Part shown: in pieces, positions 11,472-19,886 of the stretch | Position numbering within the stretch: the stretch's first letter is position 1 | Layout of the letters: each line of letters starts with the position of its first letter | Notes under the pieces: generated by a model | Seen by the model: the letters and a program-made list of their open reading frames with translations, nothing else | What the model was told of the DNA's origin: nothing | The model's database searches: none | Assembly (NCBI RefSeq): GCF_003067705.1 | Contig: NZ_QANL01000002.1 | Coordinates: forward strand, 124,001-188,000 | DNA from: Planctomonas deserti | GTDB taxonomy: Bacteria; Actinomycetota; Actinomycetes; Actinomycetales; Microbacteriaceae | Direction of reading: 5' to 3' | Length of the DNA: 64,000 bases | Translations under genes and position numbers: made by a program

Positions 11472-12737
11472 ATGCCGGGCATCCTGCTCGCGCTCGACCC
11501 TGCGACCGAGGACCGGCTGCTCCGCGACATCGTGGCCGGCGGTCACGACGTGCTCGGGCGGGTCGCGGACGCGGAGGACGTGATCGCCGCCGTCGATGCC
11601 GCGCCGCCCGACGTCGTGCTCGTGAACGCGGCGCCGCGCTGCCTCACCGCCGACGTGCTGCAGACCTGCGACCGGCGCGGCGTGCGGGTCATCGCCCTGG
11701 CAGGGACGGAGCGGGACCGGCGCAACGCCGTCGCCATCGGGCTGCACGAGGTCATCGACGCCGACGCGCCCTGGTCGGACATCGAGCCGCTGCTCAGCGC
11801 CGCGCCGCTCCCTGCCCGGGCGACGGGAACAGGGAGCGAGGGGGACGGGGGTCCCGAGAGCGGCGAGCGGGGATCCCGGGTTCTCACCGTCTGGGGACCG
11901 GCGGGGGCACCCGGCCGAAGCACCATCGCCATCACGCTCGCCGCCGAGATCGCGGCGGCGGGCCGCACCGTAGCGCTGCTCGACGCGGACCCGTACGGCG
12001 GGGCGATCGCGCCCGCGCTCGGGCTGCTGGACGAGGCGCCCGGGTTCGCGGCCGCGTGCCGGCTGGCCGGGTCGGACAGCCTCACCAGTGCGGAGCTCGA
12101 TCGGGTGGCGCAGAACTACGGCGGGTCGCGCGGCTTCCGCGTGCTGACCGGCATCGCCCGCCCGAGCCGCTGGCCGGAGCTGTCCGAGGAGCGGGTCCGC
12201 CGCACGCTCACCGCGTGCCGGGCCTGGGCGGAGTACGTCGTCGTCGACACCGGCTTCAGCATTGAGCGGGACGAGGAGATCTCGAGCGACCTGTTCGCCC
12301 CGCGCCGCAACGCCGCCACCATCGCCGCGCTGCAGGGCGCGGACCACGTCGTTGCGGTGGCGTCCGCGGACCCGGTGGGCCTCGCCCGCTTCCTGCGGGC
12401 GCACGCCGACCTGATCGAGCTGCTCGACGGGCAGCGGCTGACGGTGCTCGCCAACCGCGTGCGGGCCGGCGTCGTCGGCTTGAACCCCGGTGGCCAGGTG
12501 GCGCAGACCCTGCTGCGCTTCGGCGGGATCGAGCGCCCGATTCTCGTGCCGCACGACGGGGCCGGGACCGATGCGGCGCTCCTCGCCGGGGCGACGCTGC
12601 GGGAGGTGGCGCCACGATCACCCGCGCTCGCCGCGGTCGCGCGTTTCGTTCGGGACGAGGTGCTTCCGGCACCGGCGCCCGCCCTCCGTCGGCGGCTGGG
12701 CCGGCGTCGCGGCCGGATCGCTCCCGCCGTCGGCTGA
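11472..12737 (+). CDS. CpaE-like MinD/ParA superfamily ATPase
   Basis: 421 aa from ATG 11472 (GGGGGAG upstream, 1 nt after the SAF gene stop). The N-terminal 115 residues are a receiver-like alpha/beta domain without an obvious phospho-acceptor site. From about 138 there is a SIMIBI/MinD-type ATPase domain with switch-like DADPYGG and VVDTGF motifs. The Walker A is deviant (GPAGAPGRST): the usual invariant lysine is replaced by Arg or shifted. CpaE proteins localise pilus machinery and related Ssd proteins affect septum placement in mycobacteria. Function here is uncertain; close pairing with the SAF protein suggests a joint envelope function. Confidence 0.75.
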   Translation: MPGILLALDPATEDRLLRDIVAGGHDVLGRVADAEDVIAAVDAAPPDVVLVNAAPRCLTADVLQTCDRRGVRVIALAGTERDRRNAVAIGLHEVIDADAPWSDIEPLLSAAPLPARATGTGSEGDGGPESGERGSRVLTVWGPAGAPGRSTIAITLAAEIAAAGRTVALLDADPYGGAIAPALGLLDEAPGFAAACRLAGSDSLTSAELDRVAQNYGGSRGFRVLTGIARPSRWPELSEERVRRTLTACRAWAEYVVVDTGFSIERDEEISSDLFAPRRNAATIAALQGADHVVAVASADPVGLARFLRAHADLIELLDGQRLTVLANRVRAGVVGLNPGGQVAQTLLRFGGIERPILVPHDGAGTDAALLAGATLREVAPRSPALAAVARFVRDEVLPAPAPALRRRLGRRRGRIAPAVG

Positions 12738-12811
12738 GCGCCACTGCGCGTCCGCTGAGCGCCGATACCGGCTGGACGGCGGGGCTCGCGGCGCCGCCTA
12801 GGCTATATGCC

Positions 12812-14305
12812 GTGTCGACGCTCAGTGACCTCATCCACGCCCAGGGGCGCTCGTCCGAAGCCGACGTGCAGTGGCTCCACCTGCTCGTCGGGGACTGGCA
12901 GCTGCTCGCCGACCTCGCGTTCGCCGACATCGTGCTCTGGGTCCCCTCGGCCAACGACAGCTTCGTCGCCGTGGCGCACGCCCGCCCCTCCAGCTCGGCG
13001 ACCCTGTTCTACCGGGACTTCGTGGGCCAGGCCATCAAGGCGGAGTGGCGCAAGCAGGTCACCGACGCGTTCGAGACCGGCGAGATCATCGACTCGTCCG
13101 CCGCGGACTGGTACGAGGAGACCCCGACCCGCGTGCGTGCGGTCCCCGTGAAGCGGCGGCTGAACCCGGGCAGCGCCGAGGTCACCGACACCCCGATCGC
13201 CGTCCTGACCCGGCACACCAACCTGAGCGAGACACGCACGCCGAGCCGCCAGGAGCTCACGTTCAACGAGTGCGCGAACGACCTCTTCAACATGATCGCG
13301 GAGGGCGACTTCCCGGACCTCAGCGCGGGCACCGGACCGCGCCGCGGCGCGCCCCGCGCCTCGGACGGCCTGCTCCGCCTCGACGTCGACGGCACCACGA
13401 CGTTCGCCAGCCCGAACGCCCTCAGCGCGTTCAACCGCATGGGCTTCGGCGAGGAGCTCGAGGGCGAGTCGCTCGCCGAGGTGACCTCGAGCCTGCTCAC
13501 CGGCCGGCTCAGCGTCGACGAGTCCCTTCCCCTGGTCGTGACGGGACGCGCGCCCTGGCGCACCGACGTCGAGGCCCGCGGGGTCACGGTCTCGCTGCGC
13601 GCGATCCCCATCCGCGCACGGGGCGAGCGGATGGGCGCGATCGTCCTCTGCCGCGACGTGACCGAGCTGCGTCACCAGGAGCGGGAGCTCATCACGAAGG
13701 ACGCGACGATCCGCGAGATCCACCACCGGGTCAAGAACAATCTGCAGACGGTCGCGTCCCTGCTGCGCATCCAGGCGCGCCGCTCGCACAGCGACGAGGC
13801 GCGCGAGTCCCTCAATCAGGCGCAGCGCCGCGTCGCCGCCATCGCGGTCGTGCACGACACGCTCAGCGAGGGGCTCAGCCAGAGCGTCGACTTCGACGCG
13901 GTGTTCGACCGCGTGCTCCTGCTCATCGCCGAGGTGGCCTCGACCCACAACACGAAGGTGCACCCGAAGTCGTCGGGCAGCTTCGGCGTGCTGCCGAGCG
14001 AGTACGCGACACCGCTCGCCCTCGCTCTCACCGAGCTCGTGACCAACGCCGTCGAGCACGGCCTCGCCGGCCGGGAGGGCGAGGTGTCGATCGACACCCG
14101 CCGGTCCGTCGACGAGCTCGAGGTGCGGGTGCGCGACAACGGCACGGGCATGCCGGAGGGCAAGGTCGGCAGCGGCCTCGGCACCCAGATCGTGCGCACC
14201 CTGATCCAGGGGGAGCTCGGCGGCACCATCGACTGGCACACCCTCATGGGGCAGGGCACCGAGGTGACGATCAACGTGCCGTTCCGCTGGCTGCGGAAGC
14301 GCTGA
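12812..14305 (+). CDS. pdtaS: PdtaS-like cytoplasmic sensor histidine kinase
   Basis: Soluble kinase of 497 aa. N-terminal GAF-like sensor (about 1-140), PAS-like domain (about 180-285), HisKA_2 phospho-acceptor region REIHHRVKNNLQ (H304/H305), and an HATPase domain ending in GTEVTINVPF. There are no transmembrane segments. In M. tuberculosis PdtaS phosphorylates the RNA-binding antiterminator PdtaR and sits next to whiB1, as here. No pdtaR is next door. The GTG has no Shine-Dalgarno, but a TANNNT box (12799-12804) lies 7 nt upstream, so it is probably leaderless. Confidence 0.88.
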   Translation: MSTLSDLIHAQGRSSEADVQWLHLLVGDWQLLADLAFADIVLWVPSANDSFVAVAHARPSSSATLFYRDFVGQAIKAEWRKQVTDAFETGEIIDSSAADWYEETPTRVRAVPVKRRLNPGSAEVTDTPIAVLTRHTNLSETRTPSRQELTFNECANDLFNMIAEGDFPDLSAGTGPRRGAPRASDGLLRLDVDGTTTFASPNALSAFNRMGFGEELEGESLAEVTSSLLTGRLSVDESLPLVVTGRAPWRTDVEARGVTVSLRAIPIRARGERMGAIVLCRDVTELRHQERELITKDATIREIHHRVKNNLQTVASLLRIQARRSHSDEARESLNQAQRRVAAIAVVHDTLSEGLSQSVDFDAVFDRVLLLIAEVASTHNTKVHPKSSGSFGVLPSEYATPLALALTELVTNAVEHGLAGREGEVSIDTRRSVDELEVRVRDNGTGMPEGKVGSGLGTQIVRTLIQGELGGTIDWHTLMGQGTEVTINVPFRWLRKR

Positions 14306-14385
14306 CGACGGGCGGGCGACCCGCACCGACGGGATCCGTGTGATCGGGATCCCGCTCCCCGCGATCTGGATCCTGCCGGACAACG

Positions 14386-14423
14386 AGAAGGGGGACCGGG
14401 CCTCAGGCCCGATCCCCCTCTTC
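14386..14423. terminator. bidirectional terminator between pdtaS and whiB1
   Basis: Imperfect GC-rich inverted repeat of about 16 bp with a short loop, centred near 14403, between two convergent genes and with a TTCGTCGTT stretch after the right arm. Confidence 0.7.
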
Positions 14424-14443
14424 GTCGTTCGTGTTCGCTGCGG

Positions 14444-14692
14444 TCAGCTCGCGCGACGGGCGCGTGCCGCGCGGCGCTTGAGCGCGCGTCGCTCGTCCTC
14501 GCTGAGGCCACCCCACACGCCGTAGTCCTGGCCGTTCTCCAGTGCATACTGGAGGCACATCTCGGTGACGGGGCAGCGTCCGCATACGGACTTCGCCTTC
14601 TCGATCTGGTCGACCGCGGGGCCAGTGTTCCCGACGGGGAAGAAAAGCTCGGGGTCGGCAGTCAGGCAGGCAGCTTTGTCACGCCAATCCAT
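14444..14692 (-). CDS. whiB1: WhiB1-type iron-sulfur transcription factor
   Basis: 82-aa Wbl protein with the four cluster-binding cysteines C9, C37, C40 and C46, the GVWGG turn and a basic C-terminus (RRALKRRAARARR) for DNA contact. The Cys positions match WhiB1 of M. tuberculosis, which carries a nitric-oxide-sensitive [4Fe-4S] cluster and binds the primary sigma factor. AAGGAG precedes the ATG by about 9 nt. It converges with pdtaS and diverges from a small membrane protein; the shared 180-nt upstream region is AT-rich for this genome and probably holds both promoters. Confidence 0.95.
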   Translation of the reverse strand: MDWRDKAACLTADPELFFPVGNTGPAVDQIEKAKSVCGRCPVTEMCLQYALENGQDYGVWGGLSEDERRALKRRAARARRAS

Positions 14693-14872
14693 ATGGTGGA
14701 ACTCCTTAATTGCTTACAGTTCGGCTCGTTCGCCGCGGTGGGTCAGTCGATGTCCGGCTGCCGTATAAGCTGAGATCCGGACGCGCCCACGACCCTGTAA
14801 GCGTCACAATCGACCTCAGATATGGTCGCATAGTCATAACGATCAATCAATAGTTTTGTATTGGATCTTGCT

Positions 14873-15310
14873 GTGAGCGAAACCTCGGGGACACCCGACG
14901 GTAACCTGCCGGAAACCCCCAGGTGGCAGGGCGGGCGCCCGCCGGCGCTCCTCGCACTGGCCGCGATTGTGGCCCTCGAGGCGGCCGCGATGGCCGCCAT
15001 CGCCGTCTGGCTCATCGTCGAACTGCTGGTCGAGACCCCGCGTTCGCTGGCGAGCGCGCTCGCCCTCGTCGTGATGGCGGCCGGAGCATCCGCGTTCCTC
15101 GTCGCCGTCGTGATCGGCGCGCTGCGCCGGGCCGGCTGGATCCGGGGCGCGATCGTCACCTGGCAGATCGTGCAGATCGCCGTGGCGATCGGCGCGCTCC
15201 AGGGCACGTTCGCGCGGCCCGACATCGGCTGGCTGATCCTCGCCCCGTCCATCGCGGCGATCCTGCTCACGGTGTCCCCGACGGTGTCCCGGGCGCTCGC
15301 CCGGGACTGA
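14873..15310 (+). CDS. small integral membrane protein
   Basis: 145 aa from GTG 14873; TTG 14861 in frame is a less likely start. After a polar 25-residue N-terminus there are four hydrophobic segments (about 27-52, 60-85, 90-112 and 118-138), typical of a small actinobacterial membrane protein of unknown function. It diverges from whiB1 and converges with bcp. No catalytic or transport motif is visible. Confidence 0.7.
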   Translation: MSETSGTPDGNLPETPRWQGGRPPALLALAAIVALEAAAMAAIAVWLIVELLVETPRSLASALALVVMAAGASAFLVAVVIGALRRAGWIRGAIVTWQIVQIAVAIGALQGTFARPDIGWLILAPSIAAILLTVSPTVSRALARD

Positions 15311-15342
15311 CCCGGCGCGGCCCGGGCGTCGAGCGGGAGCGC

Positions 15343-15822
15343 TCAGGCGTCGAGCTTCAACTTCTTCCGCAGCGACGCGACGTGGCCGGTCGCCTTCACG
15401 TTGTACAGCGGCAGCGCGACCTTCCCCTCGGGATCCACGACGACGGTCGAGCGCAGCACCCCCGTCACCTTCTTGCCGTACAGCGATTTCTCGCCGTAGG
15501 CGCCGTAGGCGTTGTGAACAGCGAGGTCCTCGTCGGAGAGCAGCGGGAAGTTGAGCCCCTGCTCGTCCCGGAACCTGCGCAGGTCCTCCGCGCGGTCCTT
15601 CGAGACGCCGAGCACCTGGTAGCCGGCCGAGCGCAGCGAGTTGATGTTGTCGCGGAAGTCGCAGGCCTCCGTCGTGCAGCCCGGCGTGCTCGCGGCGGGG
15701 TAGAAGTAGACGATCACGTTCTGGCCGGCGAAGTCGCCGAGCGACACGGGCGTGCCGTCCTGGTCGGGCAGCGTGAAGGCGGGGGCGGCGTCGCCCTTCT
15801 CGAGTCGGGAGCTGTCGGTCAT
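15343..15822 (-). CDS. bcp: Bcp-type thiol peroxidase (peroxiredoxin)
   Basis: Atypical 2-Cys peroxiredoxin of the BCP/PrxQ group, 159 aa, that reduces hydroperoxides with thioredoxin as electron donor. The thioredoxin fold carries the PxxxTxxC motif (PAASTPGCTTEAC): peroxidatic C49 and probable resolving C54. The start at 15822 (MTDSSRLEKGDAAPAF) was chosen because AAAGGCGAG lies upstream and the frame before it is low-complexity. It is single and divergent from tRNA-Lys. Confidence 0.93.
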   Translation of the reverse strand: MTDSSRLEKGDAAPAFTLPDQDGTPVSLGDFAGQNVIVYFYPAASTPGCTTEACDFRDNINSLRSAGYQVLGVSKDRAEDLRRFRDEQGLNFPLLSDEDLAVHNAYGAYGEKSLYGKKVTGVLRSTVVVDPEGKVALPLYNVKATGHVASLRKKLKLDA

Positions 15823-15995
15823 CGGTCTCGCCTTTCGCGGGGGAGGGGTGGGTCCTTTTACTATGCCGCACCGGTCGCCGCCGCTGCTGGGCGGAGGCGT
15901 GAGGCGAGGGGCCGAGCCGCCTGATCGGGCCCGCGCTTCCTCGGCCGCGCCCGCCGGTGGGCCGATTGGCGGCGAGGCCCCCTTCGGTGCTATCG

Positions 15996-16001
15996 TTGAC
16001 A
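15996..16001 (+). promoter_or_regulatory. likely -35 element of the tRNA-Lys promoter
   Basis: A perfect TTGACA, followed 16 nt later by TGAAAA (16018-16023) as a weak -10, lies 38 nt before the tRNA gene. Confidence 0.45.
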
Positions 16002-16038
16002 CTCGGTTCGGAAGGGGTGAAAACCCCTGAGGAACCGC

Positions 16039-16111
<73 letters not shown>

Positions 16112-16168
16112 CCGTTTCTTCCTTCGTATCGCCGCCACGATCGCGGCGCTCCGCCGTGCATTTGTACC

Positions 16169-17152
16169 TCAGGCCAGCGCGTCGAGCACGACGGCCGCGG
16201 TCTCGGCGACCAGCCGGTCCTCGTACGCCGCGCCCTCGTCCGTCTTCTCCGTGAAGACGGTGACCAGGATCGGATCGCGGCCGGGCGGCGTCACCAGGGC
16301 GACGTCGTTGCGGATCCCACCCGCACCGCCGGACTTGTCCGCTACCGCCCAGCCCTCCGGTGCTCCCGCCCGGACAAGGGCGTCGCCCGTGGCGTTCCCG
16401 CTCATCCACTCCGTCAGGAGTTGCCGGTCGGCCGGAGCCAGGGCGTCGCCCAGCAGCAGGGTCCGCAGATTCGCCGTGAAGGCGAGCGGCGTCGACGTGT
16501 CCGCGACTGCGCCGGGCGAGACGCGGTTGAGGGCGGGCTCGTCGTGGACCACCTCCGAGGTGGTGTCGCCGAGCTCCTCGAGCCCGGCGTCCAGGCTGGC
16601 GGGACCGCCGAGTCGGTCGAGGAGGAGGTTCGTGGCCGCGTTGTCGCTCGAGCGCACGGCAGCCTCAGCGAGCGCCGCGAGGGGAAGGCCCTCGGCGACG
16701 CGGGCGCCGGTCACGGGGGAGTAGCCCGCGTCGTCCACGTCGCCCCGCGTCCAGGTGACCATGGCGTCCCGTTCGGCCGCGGGCACCCGCCGCAGGAACT
16801 CCGCCGCCACGAACACCTTGAGCGTCGACGCGTAGGCGAACCGCTCCCCGGCCCGGAACGCGACCTCCCGGCCGGTGCCCGTGTCCATCGCGCTCACGCC
16901 GACCCGGGCGGAGTACCGCGCCTCCAGCGCGGTGAGTTCGGCCGACACGTCGACGGCGACGGGAGTCGGGGCGGGACCCGACGGTGGGGCCGGCTCCGCC
17001 GCGGGAGCCGGCTCCGCCGTCGGGACCGGTGGAGGCGGTGCCGGTGCGGCCCCGGTGGCGCATCCGGCGAACGCGGTGCCGGCGATGGCGGCGAGCAGCG
17101 CGACGCGGACCACGCGGAGACCGTCCGCTTTCGCGCTCCGCGCCGCGCTCAC
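16169..17152 (-). CDS. class A beta-lactamase, predicted lipoprotein
   Basis: Serine beta-lactamase family protein of 327 aa from GTG 17152. It has an N-terminal signal with lipobox TAFAGC (C31) and a Pro/Ala linker (36-66), so it is probably membrane-tethered outside the cell. Class A motifs are all present: S109-T-L-K112 (S70xxK73), SDN at 169-171, E205-xx-LN (E166 region) and KSG at 273-275. The expected activity is hydrolysis of beta-lactams; substrate range cannot be judged. The start overlaps the stop of the upstream DUF1648 gene (GTGA), and a GntR regulator heads the operon, which is not the usual BlaI/BlaR or AmpR control. Confidence 0.9.
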   Translation of the reverse strand: MSAARSAKADGLRVVRVALLAAIAGTAFAGCATGAAPAPPPPVPTAEPAPAAEPAPPSGPAPTPVAVDVSAELTALEARYSARVGVSAMDTGTGREVAFRAGERFAYASTLKVFVAAEFLRRVPAAERDAMVTWTRGDVDDAGYSPVTGARVAEGLPLAALAEAAVRSSDNAATNLLLDRLGGPASLDAGLEELGDTTSEVVHDEPALNRVSPGAVADTSTPLAFTANLRTLLLGDALAPADRQLLTEWMSGNATGDALVRAGAPEGWAVADKSGGAGGIRNDVALVTPPGRDPILVTVFTEKTDEGAAYEDRLVAETAAVVLDALA

Positions 17153-18132
17153 GCCCCGTTCCGCCCGGCGATCGCCTCGACGATCCCGGCCGCCCGTCCC
17201 GCATCGTGCGTGGTGATGGTGACCGTGTGGCCGTCGCGCCTGCTCACCCGCAGGGCCTCGCCGCCGCGCAGGATCACGCCCACCTCGCCCGGGAGCCAGC
17301 GCAGCCCCCATCCGCCGAAGTCGGCGACGGGCGACACGGTGACGACGCTCGCGCCCTGAATGCGCCCGGCAGGCACAGTGATGCGCGGGAAGCCGAGGAC
17401 GCTGCGGGCGACGACACCTCGATGGTCGATCCGCAGCCGCCAGGTGAGGGTCGACAGCACGAGCGCAAGCACCACGGGGGCGAGATAGAAAGGCCAGGCC
17501 GCGGCGCCGAGCTCGAAGGTGAGCACGATGGCCTGGACGAGCAGCGCCACTCCGAACAGGGCGATCACGGCGGCCAGCTTCGGGGAGGCGGTCGCGGTCG
17601 CGGTCCACATGACCCGGGCGTCCTCGCCGAGGGACAGGCGCTCCACGGTCGGCGTGTCGCTCTCGCCCGCGGGCGGCACGGGCGCGAGGAACCAGGCCAG
17701 CGCTCCGACCGCCAACCCGAGGAGGGCTCCGGTGATCAGCGGGGCGGCGGGGGACTGCGCGGATCGCGGATCGGCGAGATCGAGCTGCGACACGAGCGAG
17801 CCGACCAGCCCGACGGTCAGGGTGGTCGAGAGCCAGGATGCGGTGGCGACGAGGATCCGCGCGTTGCGCACGCGAGGCCCGTGCGCGGCGGCGAGGGACA
17901 CGACCGTCACGGCGGAGAATCCCGCCACGATGAGCAGGAGCATGCCGGGCACGATCCACGGCGGGGCGAACCCGTCCGGTGCGCCGCCGGCGGCCCAGTG
18001 AATGGCCACCTCGGCGGGGAGACGGCCGAGCCAGGCGATGGCGAGGATCGACCCGGCCAGGGCGATCGCCAGGGGCAGCGCGGCCCCGACGAGGAGCAGC
18101 GTCCGGAGGTAGCGGCGGCGTTCGTCGGTCAT
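17149..18132 (-). CDS. DUF1648-domain membrane protein
   Basis: 327 aa integral membrane protein. After a first helix (about 12-34) comes a DUF1648-like stretch (LPAEVAIHWAAGGAPDGF), then further helices near 55-80, 95-120, 130-155, 185-225 and a cytoplasmic PH-like beta region with RITVPAGRIQGASVV. It overlaps gntR upstream (ATGA) and bla downstream (GTGA), so all three are translationally coupled. Short GntR/YtrA regulators often control such membrane proteins that respond to envelope stress. Exact function is unknown. Confidence 0.8.
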   Translation of the reverse strand: MTDERRRYLRTLLLVGAALPLAIALAGSILAIAWLGRLPAEVAIHWAAGGAPDGFAPPWIVPGMLLLIVAGFSAVTVVSLAAAHGPRVRNARILVATASWLSTTLTVGLVGSLVSQLDLADPRSAQSPAAPLITGALLGLAVGALAWFLAPVPPAGESDTPTVERLSLGEDARVMWTATATASPKLAAVIALFGVALLVQAIVLTFELGAAAWPFYLAPVVLALVLSTLTWRLRIDHRGVVARSVLGFPRITVPAGRIQGASVVTVSPVADFGGWGLRWLPGEVGVILRGGEALRVSRRDGHTVTITTHDAGRAAGIVEAIAGRNGA

Positions 18133-18482
18133 CGGGCGTACTCCTCTTTGATCAGGGCGGAGAGCGCGGCCGGGCCGATGCCGGCCGCCTTGGCTCGGGC
18201 GACGAGCAGGGGCACCTCCTGGGCCACCTCGCCGAGCACCGAGGCCTGGGCCGTGAGCAGGGCGCCGCGCCCCCGGCGAAGGTCGAGCAGGCCCTCGTCC
18301 CGCAGGGTCTGGTAGGCCTTGAGAACCGTGTGCAGATTCAGCTGCAGGGACTCGGCCAGCTCCTTCGCGGACGGGAGCCGGGACCCCTCGCGCAGGCCGC
18401 CGCGGATCACCTCGGCGCGCACGCCGTCGGCGATCTGCTGGAACAGCGGGGCCGGGGAGCCGGGGTCGACGACGAGGAGCAT
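18129..18482 (-). CDS. GntR-family (YtrA-type) transcriptional regulator
   Basis: 117-aa regulator. The winged HTH occupies about 10-75 (PLFQQIADGVRAEVIRGGL ... LPSAKELAESLQLNLHTVLKAY) and only a short C-terminal helical tail follows, the YtrA layout lacking a full effector domain. It begins a three-gene operon with a DUF1648 membrane protein and a beta-lactamase. A perfect 10-bp-arm palindrome sits 13 nt upstream of the start and is the obvious autoregulatory operator. AGGA lies 7-8 nt before the ATG. Confidence 0.9.
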   Translation of the reverse strand: MLLVVDPGSPAPLFQQIADGVRAEVIRGGLREGSRLPSAKELAESLQLNLHTVLKAYQTLRDEGLLDLRRGRGALLTAQASVLGEVAQEVPLLVARAKAAGIGPAALSALIKEEYAR

Positions 18483-18494
18483 ACCGTCATCCTA

Positions 18495-18517
18495 TTGTTC
18501 TAGTTCGACTAGAACAA
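18495..18517 (-). promoter_or_regulatory. perfect palindromic operator of the gntR operon
   Basis: TTGTTCTAGT, 3-nt spacer TCG, ACTAGAACAA: 10-bp perfect arms. It lies immediately upstream of gntR, inside the expected promoter, so binding would repress the gntR-DUF1648-bla operon. The binding protein is inferred from position. Confidence 0.8.
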
Positions 18518-18528
18518 GCCTGACTATC

Positions 18529-19251
18529 TCACCAGGCCTCGTACGGATGCAGCACCCGGTCGATGACGTTCTTGCGTGGCTCCCACGAACCGGGCCCGGC
18601 CCGCCGCATCAGCTCGACGGAGGCGATGTAGTCGCCCCGCTTCAGTCCCGAGACGTCAAGCGCCGCGGTGAAGTAGGTGAAGCCGGTGGCGCCGTCGGGC
18701 AGGGTGGCGGCGGCGACGATCTCGGACCGATAGGTGAACGCGCCTCCGTGCGGAGACGGCGGGAAGGACGCGGAGAACGCCGGGGGGTTCGGGTTGCCCT
18801 CCGGCGTCCGGTCCGGGTGCTCATGCGCGCCGCTCCGGGTGGTGCTCCTCGCGACCGCGAAAGGCTCGTGCAGGCCGTACTCCGGCATCCCCCGCACGAC
18901 GACGCGCAGCAGTCGCTGGTCCGGCGCCATCCACGTGCGGTCCCGCAGTTGCACCTCGAAGATCAGGTGCGTCCCGGTGGCGAGGTGGGCCACGATCATC
19001 CGCGACCGGAGCCTGCCGTTCTCGGACTCGGCGGCGTGGACCCCCTCCGCCCCGGGCAGGGGCGCCGGCGTCGATCCGGCGACCGCGTCGCTGACCGCCG
19101 TGCTGATGCCGCTGAGCAGGAGCGCGACCACACCGGCCGTGAGAACGGCCGAGGACCACGGGTGGCCCGCGGCCTGCGGCGTCGGTACCGCGGCCCCGAT
19201 CCGGTTCCCGCCGTGCCGATGGCGGAGCCCGGCGCCGTGCTGGGGCATCAT
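18529..19251 (-). CDS. hypothetical membrane-anchored protein
   Basis: 240 aa from ATG 19251 (tandem ATGATG, GGGAGGGG upstream). A short basic His/Pro-rich N-terminus precedes one transmembrane helix (about 34-54); the remaining 185 residues should lie outside the cell and contain beta-rich segments without a recognised domain. No Cys pair, lipobox or catalytic motif is obvious. It lies upstream of gntR in the same direction, but the palindromic operator in between suggests separate transcription. Confidence 0.65.
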   Translation of the reverse strand: MMPQHGAGLRHRHGGNRIGAAVPTPQAAGHPWSSAVLTAGVVALLLSGISTAVSDAVAGSTPAPLPGAEGVHAAESENGRLRSRMIVAHLATGTHLIFEVQLRDRTWMAPDQRLLRVVVRGMPEYGLHEPFAVARSTTRSGAHEHPDRTPEGNPNPPAFSASFPPSPHGGAFTYRSEIVAAATLPDGATGFTYFTAALDVSGLKRGDYIASVELMRRAGPGSWEPRKNVIDRVLHPYEAW

Positions 19252-19323
19252 CGCCCCTCCCTCTCCGGCCCGTGGGTGACCCGGGGCCCGCGGGCCACCG
19301 GCCCTGCGCACCGGTCTGTGTCG

Positions 19324-19749
19324 CTACGACGCGGCGGAGACCGTCTGCTGTGCCTGGATCTGGTCGACGAGCCCGCGGACGGACAGGTACAGCCGCAGCC
19401 CGGTGATCCCGTCGTCCGTGACGTCGTAGAAGACCGTGTACGGCAGCCGCACCGCCACGCCTGTGGGCTGCAGCCCCGCGAACTCCTGGGTGTGCGTGCC
19501 CGCGAACACGAGCTCCGCCGCCGCGACGCCATCACCCACCGCCAGGTTGACGAGCTCGGGGTGGGCGTCGAACATCCTCGTGTGGAAGGCCACGATGAAG
19601 TCGCGGGCGGCCTCCCGCCCGGTGATGGCGGCCCCGTCCTCCATGGTCGTCAGCACGATGTCCGGGGCGAAGTGGCGGGCGAACTCCCCTCTGCTCTGCA
19701 ACGCCTCCAGGAAGGCGCTCATCGTGCGTTCCGTTGCATCCCGTGACAT
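19324..19749 (-). CDS. SnoaL/ketosteroid-isomerase-fold protein
   Basis: 141 aa from ATG 19749. The NTF2-like cone fold is recognised by its pattern: an N-terminal helix (FLEALQSRGEFARHFAPDIVLTTM), the central GREAARDFIVAFHTRMFDAHPEL, and alternating strands ending in YLSVRGLVDQIQAQ. This matches SnoaL/ester-cyclase-like polyketide-type proteins. The substrate cannot be named. It diverges from a LuxR-type regulator across 137 nt that contain a palindrome, so it may be that regulator's target. Confidence 0.75.
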   Translation of the reverse strand: MSRDATERTMSAFLEALQSRGEFARHFAPDIVLTTMEDGAAITGREAARDFIVAFHTRMFDAHPELVNLAVGDGVAAAELVFAGTHTQEFAGLQPTGVAVRLPYTVFYDVTDDGITGLRLYLSVRGLVDQIQAQQTVSAAS

Positions 19750-19843
19750 CGGTGGACCTTTCCGCGCCGTGCGATTCCCGGTCCCTCCGGGCCCTCGTCG
19801 GACTGCTCCTGCACACGGTAGGGACGGGCGGAAAAACGGGATA

Positions 19844-19859
19844 TACGCAATTGTGCGTA
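19844..19859. promoter_or_regulatory. palindrome in the luxR/snoaL divergent promoter region
   Basis: TACGCA-ATTG-TGCGTA, perfect 6-bp arms with a 4-nt spacer, about 30 nt upstream of the luxR start and 95 nt upstream of the SnoaL-like gene. It is a candidate operator for the LuxR-type protein. Confidence 0.45.
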
Positions 19860-19886
19860 GGGTCCGCGCGGGCGTACGGTGAGCGC

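Noticed and set aside
10736-12737. Tad/Flp pilus gene cluster
   Set aside because: Only CpaB- and CpaE-like genes are present; no pilin, prepilin peptidase, CpaF or TadB/C genes.
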